The notes: a model not told the origin generated them from the letters alone. Counted from the stretch's first letter, positions 1 to 5,631 are shown. The stretch: DNA of 10,125 nt from Actinomycetes bacterium (GCA_025350775.1 JANXXF010000253.1:1-10125), one strand, 5' to 3'. Numbers and translations are program-made.

Positions 1-947
1 TCGACGTCGGTCGCGCGCGACTGGATGCGCAGCAGCGACGCCACGGTCTGCAGGTTGTTCTTCACGCGGTGGTGGACTTCCTGGGCGAGCACGCCGAGCA
101 TCACGGCCCGACCGTGCTCGACCGCGACGGCTGCGTGATGCGCGATCGAGGCGAGCAGAGCCTGCTCCTCGTCGGTGAACGGCGTCTCGCGGTGGCAGAC
201 GAGCTCACCCAGCCGACGGCCCTTCCAACGTAACGGCAGCCGCGCCTCGTGCGCCGCCTCCACGCCCTGCGGCCACGACGCCTTGCCGTCCTCGAGCACG
301 ATCGAGGCGCCGCTCGCCTTCACAGCGTCGATCGTCGTCTTCACGATCTCCACCAGCGACTCCTCGAGGTACAGCGACTCCGACACCGCCTCCGAGATGC
401 GCGCGAGCGCCTCCAGCTCACCCACGCGGCGCTGCGCCTCGGCGTAGAGCCGCGCGTGCTCGATGGAGTGCGCGACCTGCGCCGCGATCGCCACCAGCAG
501 CTCCATCTCCTCCTGGCTGAACGTACGTGCGCGCCGCGTGCGGACGTTGAGAGCGCCGGCGAGCTTGTCGCGCGCGAGCACCGGCACCGCGAGGATCGAC
601 TCGTACTCGTCCTCGGGAAGGTTGGCGAAGCCCTTGAAGCGGGGATCGAGGTGCGCCTGGGCGGGCAGCATGATCGGCTCGCGCTGGAGTGCCGCGGTGC
701 CGGTGATGCCCTCGCCGGGACGCAGGCGCGGCCGGCGTGTCATCTCCTCGACGCTGGTGCCGTGGGTCGCGCGCAGGATCAGCTCGTCGCTGCGCTGGTC
801 GTAGAGATAGACGAAGCAGGCGTCGGCGCCGAGCGCCTCCGAGACCTTGCTGGCGACGAGGGCGAGCACCTCCTCCAGGTCGAGCGTCGAGTTGACGGCC
901 TCGATCGTCTCGGTGAGGACGCGAAGATGGCGGGCGCTGGCGTCCAT
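1..947 (-). CDS. GAF-GAF-HisKA_2 sensor histidine kinase, PdtaS-like (3' end outside window)
   Basis: Two-component sensor kinase, cytosolic by appearance, with no membrane segment in the 315 residues visible. A first GAF domain spans about residues 5-155 (start MDASARHLRVLTET). A second GAF follows a short linker, about 165-290. The frame then runs into an H-box reading EVHHRVKNNLQTVASLL, which is the HisKA_2 dimerisation and phospho-acceptor motif. The window ends there, so the ATPase domain is missing. GAF plus HisKA_2 is the architecture class of PdtaS and EutW, whose partners are ANTAR-type RNA-binding response regulators (family knowledge). Start: ATG at 947; GTG at 950 is an alternative. 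A TACGAT box (954-959) sits 6 bases before the ATG and no Shine-Dalgarno is visible, which suggests leaderless expression. The gene follows the aminotransferase gene on the same strand after 67 bp. Family assignment is firm; the stimulus and partner are unknown. Confidence 0.88.
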   Translation of the reverse strand, partial: MDASARHLRVLTETIEAVNSTLDLEEVLALVASKVSEALGADACFVYLYDQRSDELILRATHGTSVEEMTRRPRLRPGEGITGTAALQREPIMLPAQAHLDPRFKGFANLPEDEYESILAVPVLARDKLAGALNVRTRRARTFSQEEMELLVAIAAQVAHSIEHARLYAEAQRRVGELEALARISEAVSESLYLEESLVEIVKTTIDAVKASGASIVLEDGKASWPQGVEAAHEARLPLRWKGRRLGELVCHRETPFTDEEQALLASIAHHAAVAVEHGRAVMLGVLAQEVHHRVKNNLQTVASLLRIQSRATDV

Positions 948-962
948 CACCCGATCGTAGCG
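948..962 (-). promoter_or_regulatory. -10 box of leaderless promoter for the histidine kinase
   Basis: TACGAT at 959-954 on the minus strand matches TANNNT and is followed by six bases and then ATG (947). No ribosome binding site lies between them. Placement is as expected for a transcript starting at or within a few bases of the start codon. No clear -35 was recognised. Confidence 0.45.
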
Positions 963-1014
963 ACCGTGGGGCGGCCGCCCGGGCCGCGGCCGCAGCCCGC
1001 CCCGGCGGCCGCTG

Positions 1015-2064
1015 CTACGGGCGGGCGCCGAGAGCGCGGAGTGCGAGTTCGACGTCGTCGTCGGTCGATGTCAGGTGGAACGCGAGCCGGGTGCGACCGG
1101 CGCGCGCCGAGGCCGCGATGCCTGCCGCGGCCAGCCGCTCGCCGGCGTCGGCCTGCTCGATCGAGACGATCGCCGATCCCGTCGGGGCGAGGCCGAGGCC
1201 GGCCAGGAAGCGGTCGGCCAGCGCCACGTCGTGCGCGTGAATTGCCTCGATGCCAACCTCCTCCAGGAGCGCCAGCGAGGGCGCGGCCCCCACCCAGCAC
1301 AGCCACGCCGGCGAGACATCGAGGCGGCGTGCGTCGGGCGCTAGCCGCAGTGGCGCGCCGTAGATCGACTCCCAGGGATACTCGCCGGCGTACCAGCCGG
1401 CAGCATGCGGGACGATGCCGTCCAGCGCCTCCGGGCGCACGGCGAAGAACGCGCTGCCGCGCGGCGAGAGCAGCCACTTGTAGGCGCCCGCGACGAGGTA
1501 GTCGAAGCGATCGGCGGCGAGCGGCAGCCAGCCCGCGGCCTGCGTCGCGTCGACGAGCGTGCGCGCGCCGGCGGCCCGCGCCGCGGCGGCGATGGCGTCG
1601 AGGTCGGCGACACGGCCGTCCGCCGACTGCACGGCGCTCACGGCGACGAGGGCCGTCCGCGCGCCCACCGCCTCGGGCACGCGCTCGAGCGGGACGAGCC
1701 GGACGGTCACGCCACGCCCCGACTGCGCCAGCAAGGGGAAGAGCAGCGACGTGAAGTCGCCCTCGACGGCCACGACCTCCGCGCCCTCCGGCAGCGCGGC
1801 CGCGACGAGCCCGACAAACGACGAGACGTTGGCGCCGATCGCGACATCGGCCGGCGAGGCGCCGACGAGTGCGGCAAACGACGAGCGTGAGGCGGCGACC
1901 GCCTCGTCGAAGTCGCGTGGACGGCCACGCCCGGCTGCCCAGTCGTCGACGCCGGCGCGCAGCGCCGCCACGGTCGCGCGCGGCGGCAGCCCAACTGTAG
2001 CCGTGTCGAGATACCCGGGCACGCGCGGGAACAGTTCCTGGGCGGCGGCGACGGAGAGTGGCAT
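1015..2064 (-). CDS. class-V aminotransferase-fold PLP-dependent enzyme (cysteine desulfurase-like family)
   Basis: Predicted fold-type I PLP enzyme of the class-V aminotransferase/cysteine desulfurase superfamily, 349 aa, cytosolic. Visible landmarks: N-terminal YLDTATVGLPP (about 18-28); the cofactor-ring aspartate in TLVDATQAAGW (Asp172); the Schiff-base lysine in AGAYKWLLSPRG (Lys196); and a C-terminal RLAFHLTSTDDDVELAL segment typical of the small domain. No conserved catalytic cysteine loop is evident, so a real cysteine desulfurase role is doubtful; the substrate cannot be read from the sequence. ATG at 2064 is chosen because the homologous N-terminus begins there and a TACCAT -10 box lies six bases upstream. 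The upstream in-frame extension would run across the divergent promoter region into the neighbouring gene. It may share a transcript with the kinase gene downstream, although that gene has its own -10 box. Confidence 0.85.
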   Translation of the reverse strand: MPLSVAAAQELFPRVPGYLDTATVGLPPRATVAALRAGVDDWAAGRGRPRDFDEAVAASRSSFAALVGASPADVAIGANVSSFVGLVAAALPEGAEVVAVEGDFTSLLFPLLAQSGRGVTVRLVPLERVPEAVGARTALVAVSAVQSADGRVADLDAIAAAARAAGARTLVDATQAAGWLPLAADRFDYLVAGAYKWLLSPRGSAFFAVRPEALDGIVPHAAGWYAGEYPWESIYGAPLRLAPDARRLDVSPAWLCWVGAAPSLALLEEVGIEAIHAHDVALADRFLAGLGLAPTGSAIVSIEQADAGERLAAAGIAASARAGRTRLAFHLTSTDDDVELALRALGARP

Positions 2065-2105
2065 GCCGCGATGGTACGCGCAGACGTGCGGGTATCCTCG
2101 CCAGC
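2065..2105. promoter_or_regulatory. 41-bp divergent intergenic region with two back-to-back leaderless promoters
   Basis: On the minus strand TACCAT (2076-2071) is followed by six bases and ATG (2064). On the plus strand TATCCT (2093-2098) is followed by seven bases and GTG (2106). No Shine-Dalgarno precedes either start. The two -10 hexamers are 16 bp apart and face away from each other, so each occupies the position where the other promoter's -35 element would lie. Polymerase binding at one should exclude the other. Confidence 0.6.
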
Positions 2106-2579
2106 GTGACGACTTTCCAGTGGCTGCTCGCCCTCCACGTGCTCTCCGCATTCCTCATGCTGGCCGGGGGCGTCGCGGCGGCGGTGCTCTACTTCGCGGC
2201 GATGCGCCACGACCGGCCGAGCGAGGTGGCGACGCTGCTCGGGCTGATCCGCGCCGGCGTCGTGTTCGCCGGCGTCGGCTCGCTCGGCACGATCGGCTTC
2301 GGGATGGGCCTGGCGTCGCACCTGGGCCTGAAGCTGGGCGCCGGCTGGCTGTCCGCCTCGCTCGCCCTGTGGATCGTCAGCGTCGTGCTGGGCGGAGCGG
2401 GCGGCCGACCGCTGCGCCATGCCCGCTATCTCGCGGAGCGGCTCGCCGGCGAGGGCGACCTGCCGAGCGCCGAGCTGAAGGCGAAGGTCGCCGCACCGGT
2501 GCCGCTCGTGCTCAACTGGGCGAGCGGGGTCGCCATCGTGGCGATCCTCGTCCTCATGGTCTGGAAGCCGGGGGCCTGA
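2106..2579 (+). CDS. DUF2269-like four-helix integral membrane protein (paralogue 1)
   Basis: A 157-residue inner-membrane protein with four predicted hydrophobic segments, at about residues 5-30, 46-68, 78-97 and 131-153. Between helices 3 and 4 lies a charged stretch (RYLAERLAGEGDLPSAELKAK). The pattern LHVLSAFLMLAGG at the start resembles the DUF2269 family; function is unknown. GTG at 2106 is preferred over upstream in-frame starts because the residues before it are hydrophilic, run into the divergent promoter, and a TATCCT box lies seven bases before this GTG. Followed after three bases by a related membrane protein gene, so the two form an operon and probably act together. Membrane nature is certain from hydrophobicity; the family name is recalled, not searched. 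Confidence 0.8.
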   Translation: MTTFQWLLALHVLSAFLMLAGGVAAAVLYFAAMRHDRPSEVATLLGLIRAGVVFAGVGSLGTIGFGMGLASHLGLKLGAGWLSASLALWIVSVVLGGAGGRPLRHARYLAERLAGEGDLPSAELKAKVAAPVPLVLNWASGVAIVAILVLMVWKPGA

Positions 2580-2582
2580 CCG

Positions 2583-3026
2583 ATGCGCTCCGACACGCTG
2601 CTCTTCTTCCACGTCCTCGCAGCGATGCTGCTGCTGGGCGCCGCCGCCACGGTGACGATTCTGCTCGTCGCAACGGCGCGCCGCCCCGGCGAGGTTCCCC
2701 GCTCGGAGCTGCTGTTGCGGCTCGCATATCGTCTCAACCTGTTCGTGACGATCCCGGCCACCATCGCCTCGATCGCCTTCGGCGAGGGACTGAAGGCGCA
2801 GGAGGACGCTGCCGGTGACTGGCTCGCGGTCGGCACCGGCCTGACCTACGTCGTCGTCCTCGTCGGCGCCCTCGTGCTGCACGCCTTCATGCGCCGCGGC
2901 CTCGCCGCCACCGCGCTCGGCAAGCCGCCCTCGGCGAGCACGTTGCGGGGCGCCGGCTCGATCGCGCCGGCCATCGTCGCGGCGGTGCTCGTGATCGCAT
3001 TCCTGATGTCGGCCAAGCCCGGCTGA
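2583..3026 (+). CDS. DUF2269-like four-helix integral membrane protein (paralogue 2)
   Basis: A 147-residue membrane protein with hydrophobic segments at about 6-31, 50-66, 80-100 and 123-143. Its N-terminus LLFFHVLAAMLLLGAAATV lines up with LLALHVLSAFLMLAGGVAA of the preceding protein, and both carry a positively charged R-rich turn followed by a conserved GEGL/GMGL motif. The two are tandem paralogues, likely from a duplication, and may form a heteromer. The ATG lies three bases after the upstream stop, with GGGGG just inside the end of the upstream gene as probable ribosome binding site. Function unknown. A heme-binding or transport role would be speculation, although both proteins keep a histidine in the first helix (H11 in each). 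Confidence 0.8.
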   Translation: MRSDTLLFFHVLAAMLLLGAAATVTILLVATARRPGEVPRSELLLRLAYRLNLFVTIPATIASIAFGEGLKAQEDAAGDWLAVGTGLTYVVVLVGALVLHAFMRRGLAATALGKPPSASTLRGAGSIAPAIVAAVLVIAFLMSAKPG

Positions 3027-3082
3027 GCGAGGTCGCGCTCCACCGCGGCAGGAGCCGGCCCACCCGTGGCGAACGGAGCGGC

Positions 3083-3340
3083 GTGAGCAGTCTCGCCGTC
3101 GATCTCTCCCGCACGCGCGGCTTCCTCGTCGCCGATGCGGCGGGACGCCCGCTCGGCCGGGTCGAGTGCACCATGTACGGCTCCCGGCCTGATCACCCCG
3201 ATGCGCTGTCGGTGCGCTCCGGACGCCTGCTGGGCAAACGGCGCAGGCTCGTGCCCGCCGAGGCCATCCGGGCGGTCGACGCAGTGGCAGGCGTCATCGG
3301 CTTGCGCGTCGGCAGCGAGCAGATCCGCAGCTTCCTCTAG
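3083..3340 (+). CDS. small PRC-barrel-like protein
   Basis: An 85-residue soluble protein with alternating short beta segments: FLVADAAGRPLGRVECTMYG, then a basic patch LLGKRRRLVPAEAIRAVD, then a final VIGLRVGSEQIRSFL. This is the layout of a stand-alone PRC-barrel domain (N-terminal D-x-x-G-x-x-x-G-x-V strand pair, central LVPxEAI, terminal strand with V-x-x-s). PRC-barrels occur in photosynthetic reaction-centre H subunits, RimM and many small stress or RNA-related proteins; no specific role can be assigned. GTG at 3083 is supported by GGAGC seven bases upstream. The 57-bp spacing from the membrane-protein pair allows co-transcription. The product starts VSSLAVDLS if the GTG is right. Confidence 0.65.
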   Translation: MSSLAVDLSRTRGFLVADAAGRPLGRVECTMYGSRPDHPDALSVRSGRLLGKRRRLVPAEAIRAVDAVAGVIGLRVGSEQIRSFL

Positions 3341-3355
3341 ATCCTGGGCGGCCGT

Positions 3356-3378
3356 CCACGGCGCGATCGCGACCGTGG
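3356..3378 (+). terminator. hairpin after the PRC-barrel gene, no U-tract
   Basis: CCACGG (3356-3361) pairs with CCGTGG (3373-3378). Inside, CGC/GCG with a GATC loop extends the stem to about nine base pairs with one bulged A. It lies 15 bases after the stop at 3340. No run of T follows, so it may be a weak terminator or a transcript-end stabiliser. Confidence 0.3.
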
Positions 3379-3437
3379 CGTGTCCGCCTGCGCGAAACCG
3401 CTGGATCCAGGCTCATACGCACCTGTGCTCCGGCGAG

Positions 3438-3467
3438 GAGCGGGGCCGCCTCCCGGCAGCCCCGCTC
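3438..3467. terminator. strong hairpin in the convergent gap between PRC-barrel gene and glnA
   Basis: GAGCGGGGC (3438-3446) and GCCCCGCTC (3459-3467) form a perfect nine-base-pair stem. GCC/GGC inside the loop can add three more pairs. It lies 31 bases beyond the glnA stop codon and between two convergent genes, so it could serve both directions. No U-tract follows on either strand. Confidence 0.4.
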
Positions 3468-3497
3468 CCAACCCCAGCTGACGGCGCCCGACGGCGC

Positions 3498-4862
3498 CTA
3501 CAGCACCTTCAGGTAGCGGTCGAGCTCCCACTGCGTGACCTGCAGCCGATAGTCGTTCCACTCGGCCCGCTTCAGCGCGATGTAGTGATCGAACACGTGC
3601 TGGCCCAGCGCCTTCTTCACGAGCGCCGACTTCGCCGTCTCCTCGATCGCCTCGCCCAGCGACCCGGGCAGCTCGATGATGCCGAGCTTCTTCCGCTCCG
3701 TCTCCGTCAGGTGGTAGAGGTTCGTCTCCATCGGATCCTCGAGCTTGTACCCCTTCTCGATGCCCTCGAGCCCGGCGTGCAGCAGGGTCGCGAACGTCAG
3801 GTACGGGTTGCACGACGGATCCGGGCAGCGGATCTCGGCGCGCGTTGCCTGCTCGGCACCGGGCTTGTACAGCGGGATGCGCACGAGCGCGGAGCGGTTG
3901 CGCCGCGACCAGGCGACGTAGACCGGGGCCTCGTAGCCGGGCACGAGCCGCTTGTACGAGTTGACCCACTGCGCGAACACGGACGACATCTCGCGGGCGT
4001 GCTTGAGCTGGCCGGCGATGAACGCCTTGCCCACCGGGGACAGGTTGTACTTGTCCTTGGCGTCGAAGAACGAGTTGCGACCGTCCTTGAACAGCGACAT
4101 GTGGACGTGCATGCCCGAGCCGTTCTCGCCGAAGATCGGCTTCGGCATGAACGTCGCGTAGACGCCGTTCTTCGCGGCGATCTCCTTGACGATCAGCCGA
4201 TAGGTGATCGTGCGATCGGCCATCTCGAGGGCCGGCGCGTAGCGCATGTCGATCTCGTGCTGGGACGGCGCGACCTCGTGATGCGAGTACTCGATCGCGA
4301 CGCCCATGCCCTCGAGCGCCTTGATCGTCTCGTTGCGCAGCTCCGTCGCGGCATCGAGCGTGGTCATCGCGAAGTAGCCGCCCTCGTCGAGCGTCTCGGT
4401 GCCCTTGTTGTCCTTGAACAGGAAGTACTCGAGCTCCGGGCCGATGTTGAACGTGTCGAAGCCCATTGACTGCATCCGCTCGAGCGCGCGCCGCAGCACG
4501 AAGCGCGGATCGCCGTCGTACGGCTTGCCGTCGGGCGTGACGACGTCACAGATCATCCGGCCGACCTTCGTCTCGCCGGCCCGCCAGGGCATCAGCCGGA
4601 ACGTCGTCGGATCGGGGATCGCGACCATGTCCGATTCCTCGATCGCGTTGAAGCCTGTGACGGACGAGCCGTCGAAGCCCATGCCGTCGTCGAGCGCGTC
4701 CGCGAGCTCACTGGGGGTGATCGCGAAGCTCTTGAGGTGGCCTTCGATGTCGGTGAACCAGAGGAGGATCGACTCGATCTTCTCCGCTTTTACCTGCGCG
4801 AGCACCTTCGCCCTCGCCGCCTTCGAGCTCGTCGCCCGATCCTTGCTCTTGACCTGCGCCAT
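3498..4862 (-). CDS. glnA: glutamine synthetase, type I (alpha-like, short form)
   Basis: Cytosolic dodecameric enzyme making glutamine from glutamate, ammonia and ATP. 454 aa, the length of the short GSI-alpha class. Motifs in order: MGFDGSSVTGF latch (61-71), metal-binding GPELEYFLF (141-149), FMPKPIFGENGSGMHVHMS with active-site His (238-256), RLVPGYEAPVYVAW (305-318), RNRSALVRIP (321-330), EIRCPDPSCNPY (343-354). The adenylylation region reads NLYHLTETER (381-390) rather than the GSI-beta NLYDLPPEE, so adenylylation is unlikely. The residue matching the Bacillus feedback Arg62 is Ala73. Start: ATG at 4862, because a perfect AGGAGG (4873-4868) lies five bases upstream; an in-frame GTG at 4880 has no such site. 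An intrinsic terminator with an overlapping hairpin lies in the leader, implying attenuation. Divergent from glnB-amtB, which fits a shared nitrogen regulon. Confidence 0.97.
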   Translation of the reverse strand: MAQVKSKDRATSSKAARAKVLAQVKAEKIESILLWFTDIEGHLKSFAITPSELADALDDGMGFDGSSVTGFNAIEESDMVAIPDPTTFRLMPWRAGETKVGRMICDVVTPDGKPYDGDPRFVLRRALERMQSMGFDTFNIGPELEYFLFKDNKGTETLDEGGYFAMTTLDAATELRNETIKALEGMGVAIEYSHHEVAPSQHEIDMRYAPALEMADRTITYRLIVKEIAAKNGVYATFMPKPIFGENGSGMHVHMSLFKDGRNSFFDAKDKYNLSPVGKAFIAGQLKHAREMSSVFAQWVNSYKRLVPGYEAPVYVAWSRRNRSALVRIPLYKPGAEQATRAEIRCPDPSCNPYLTFATLLHAGLEGIEKGYKLEDPMETNLYHLTETERKKLGIIELPGSLGEAIEETAKSALVKKALGQHVFDHYIALKRAEWNDYRLQVTQWELDRYLKVL

Positions 4863-4897
4863 CTGCGCCTCCTGTGTCACCGCGCCAAAAAAGAAAA

Positions 4898-4939
4898 GGC
4901 CTCGGATGCCCGCGGAGGCATCCGAGGCCCCGTTGCCTC
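4898..4939 (-). promoter_or_regulatory. glnA leader attenuator: antiterminator-like hairpin overlapping an intrinsic terminator
   Basis: On the minus strand the RNA would read GAGGC-AACGGG-GCCUC at 4939-4924: a five-pair stem, extendable by one U-G pair, with a hexaloop having A at position 1 and G at position 4. The arm GCCUC lies wholly inside the ascending arm of a second hairpin: 4929-4917 pairs perfectly over 13 bp with 4910-4898, loop 4916-4911, followed by TTTTCTTTTTT (4897-4887). The two structures cannot coexist. Forming the small hairpin would let polymerase reach glnA; forming the large one would stop it 14 bases before the Shine-Dalgarno. The gene upstream is divergent, so the terminator cannot be the end of another minus-strand gene. 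The direction of regulation is inferred. Confidence 0.8.
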
Positions 4940-4952
4940 ACAAATCGACACT

Positions 4953-4958
4953 ACTGTA
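4953..4958 (-). promoter_or_regulatory. candidate -10 box for glnA
   Basis: TACAGT on the minus strand matches TANNNT. It would start transcription near 4946, giving an RNA in which the antiterminator-like hairpin begins only about seven bases from the 5' end. No good -35 was seen at 16-18 bases upstream, so the call is tentative. Confidence 0.4.
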
Positions 4959-5165
4959 CAACATCGCGCAGGTCCGCCGACGGGCTGGGCGAGCTGCGGG
5001 CCAATCGCGATCTCTACCGGGCAGCGGCCGTGGTCGGTGCCGGGCCGGAGCAGCTCGACGTGGGCGGTGCGCTCGCCCCGCGCGCTGACCGCCGCTGCCG
5101 GCGTGCCCGGGCCGACACACCCCGCTCGACGCGCCCTGCTCGACATGCCCGCCGGATTGGACCGC

Positions 5166-5171
5166 TATCTT
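5166..5171 (+). promoter_or_regulatory. candidate -10 box for glnB-amtB
   Basis: TATCTT matches TANNNT and would start the transcript near 5178, about 25 bases before the leader hairpin at 5203. TCGACA (5140-5145) resembles a -35 but at 20 bp is too far away to be convincing. Confidence 0.4.
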
Positions 5172-5202
5172 GGCGCGGCGTTGTCGGCGAACGGCGATGC
5201 GG

Positions 5203-5252
5203 GAGGCAATGGCGCCTCGGACCCCCAGTGGGGGCCCGGGGCGATTTTTTTT
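5203..5252 (+). promoter_or_regulatory. glnB-amtB leader attenuator: antiterminator-like hairpin overlapping an intrinsic terminator
   Basis: GAGGC (5203-5207), hexaloop AATGGC (5208-5213), GCCTC (5214-5218) form a small hairpin whose loop has A at position 1 and G at position 4. Its 3' arm is contained in the ascending arm of a large hairpin: 5213-5226 pairs with 5230-5243 (14 positions, one A-C mismatch at 5221/5235 and one G-U), loop AGT, followed by A and eight T (5245-5252). The terminator ends nine bases before the Shine-Dalgarno GAGGAGGGG (5261-5269). The design and the 5203-5221 sequence match the glnA leader on the opposite strand (17 of 19 bases). The preceding gene on this strand ends at 3340 and all between is glnA in the other direction, so this is a leader element rather than an upstream gene's terminator. 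Confidence 0.82.
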
Positions 5253-5271
5253 GGTCCAACGAGGAGGGGCA

Positions 5272-5631
5272 GTGATCAAGATCGAAGCCATCGTCGTCCG
5301 CGAGCGCATCGAGACGGTGATCGACGCGGTCGAGGAGACCACCGGGCACATCGGCGTGACGGTGATCGAGGCTGTCGGCCACGGCCGGCAGCGCGGCATC
5401 ACCCACGAGTACCGCGGGCGCGTCTTCGAGTCGCGCTTCCTGCCCAAGGCCCTCCTGATCTTCGTCGTCCAGGACGAGCTGGCCGCACGCGTGCAGGCGA
5501 CGATCGTGGACGCCGCCGTCAGCGGCAACGAGTCGGGCGACGGCATCAGCTGGCTGACGCCGCTCGACCACGTCATGCACCACAGGACCGGAACCTGCCT
5601 CGAAGCCGTCGAGGCCGAGGGGAGCGACTGA
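5272..5631 (+). CDS. glnB: divergent P-II nitrogen regulatory protein (GlnB/GlnK family)
   Basis: Small trimeric signal protein that senses 2-oxoglutarate and ATP/ADP; beside amtB such proteins usually plug the ammonium channel (family knowledge). 119 aa against the usual 112. Recognisable: VIKIEAIV first strand, GVTVIEAVGHGRQRG (28-42, with the ligand-binding Gln40), T-loop ITHEYRGRVFESRFLPK (43-59), and B-loop SGNESGDG followed by HRTG. Departures from the canonical protein: Phe52 replaces the T-loop Tyr51 that is uridylylated or adenylylated; the GDGK lysine (Lys90) is Ile; the first Arg of IRTG-preceding RIR is His; and the IKPFKL strand reads VVRERI. GTG at 5272 follows GAGGAGGGG. Its stop overlaps the amtB start by one base (TGATG), indicating translational coupling. 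Could be annotated glnK; I cannot choose between the names. Confidence 0.87.
   Translation: MIKIEAIVVRERIETVIDAVEETTGHIGVTVIEAVGHGRQRGITHEYRGRVFESRFLPKALLIFVVQDELAARVQATIVDAAVSGNESGDGISWLTPLDHVMHHRTGTCLEAVEAEGSD

Larger units (their letters stand above)
4863..5271. other. 409-bp divergent intergenic region between glnA and glnB-amtB
   Basis: No convincing coding sequence. It holds, from left to right: the glnA leader with its Shine-Dalgarno, a minus-strand terminator with an overlapping hairpin (4898-4939), a probable minus-strand -10 box (4958-4953), about 200 bp of GC-rich sequence (4960-5160) in which I recognise no operator, a probable plus-strand -10 box (5166-5171), and the glnB leader with a matching hairpin and terminator (5203-5252). 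The GlnR and AmtR operator consensus sequences known from other actinobacteria were not seen by eye. Confidence 0.8.

Noticed and set aside
249..1754. Long plus-strand open frame opposite the kinase and aminotransferase genes.
   Set aside because: Arg-rich shadow of the real minus-strand genes; no family motifs. The same holds for the long plus-strand frame opposite glnA (3135-4469).
3480..3498. Direct repeat GACGGCGCC (3480-3488 and 3490-3498) at the end of glnA.
   Set aside because: Two copies of a nine-base GC-rich word overlapping the stop codon; no sign of a mobile element or array.
4863..4880. In-frame GTG at 4880 as glnA start.
   Set aside because: It has no ribosome binding site, and using it would place the perfect AGGAGG inside the coding region; the ATG at 4862 has that site at ideal spacing.
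4877..5146. 89-codon open frame on the minus strand between the divergent nitrogen operons, and a 133-codon frame on the plus strand.
   Set aside because: Both run through the terminator hairpin and the T-tract, have no ribosome binding site and show the Arg/Ala/Pro-rich composition of off-frame GC-rich DNA.
4996..5165. GATTGGCCCGC on the minus strand (5006-4996) and GATTGGACCGC on the plus strand (5155-5165), 10 of 11 identical, upstream of the two nitrogen operons; possible shared operator or first ANTAR hairpin.
   Set aside because: A 10-of-11 match between two 200-300 bp GC-rich stretches is expected about once by chance. Only the plus copy can fold (3 bp CGG/CCG around ATTGGA); the minus copy has no matching stem.
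4940..5202. Search for the first hairpin of a canonical two-hairpin ANTAR target in either leader.
   Set aside because: Every A-N-N-G-N-N hexamer upstream of the conserved hairpins was checked by eye; none has a stem of four or more good pairs conserved in both leaders.
4898..5252. Glutamine riboswitch (glnA RNA or downstream-peptide motif).
   Set aside because: The conserved core of those RNAs, as I recall it, is not present, and the leaders are too short for the three-stem junction.
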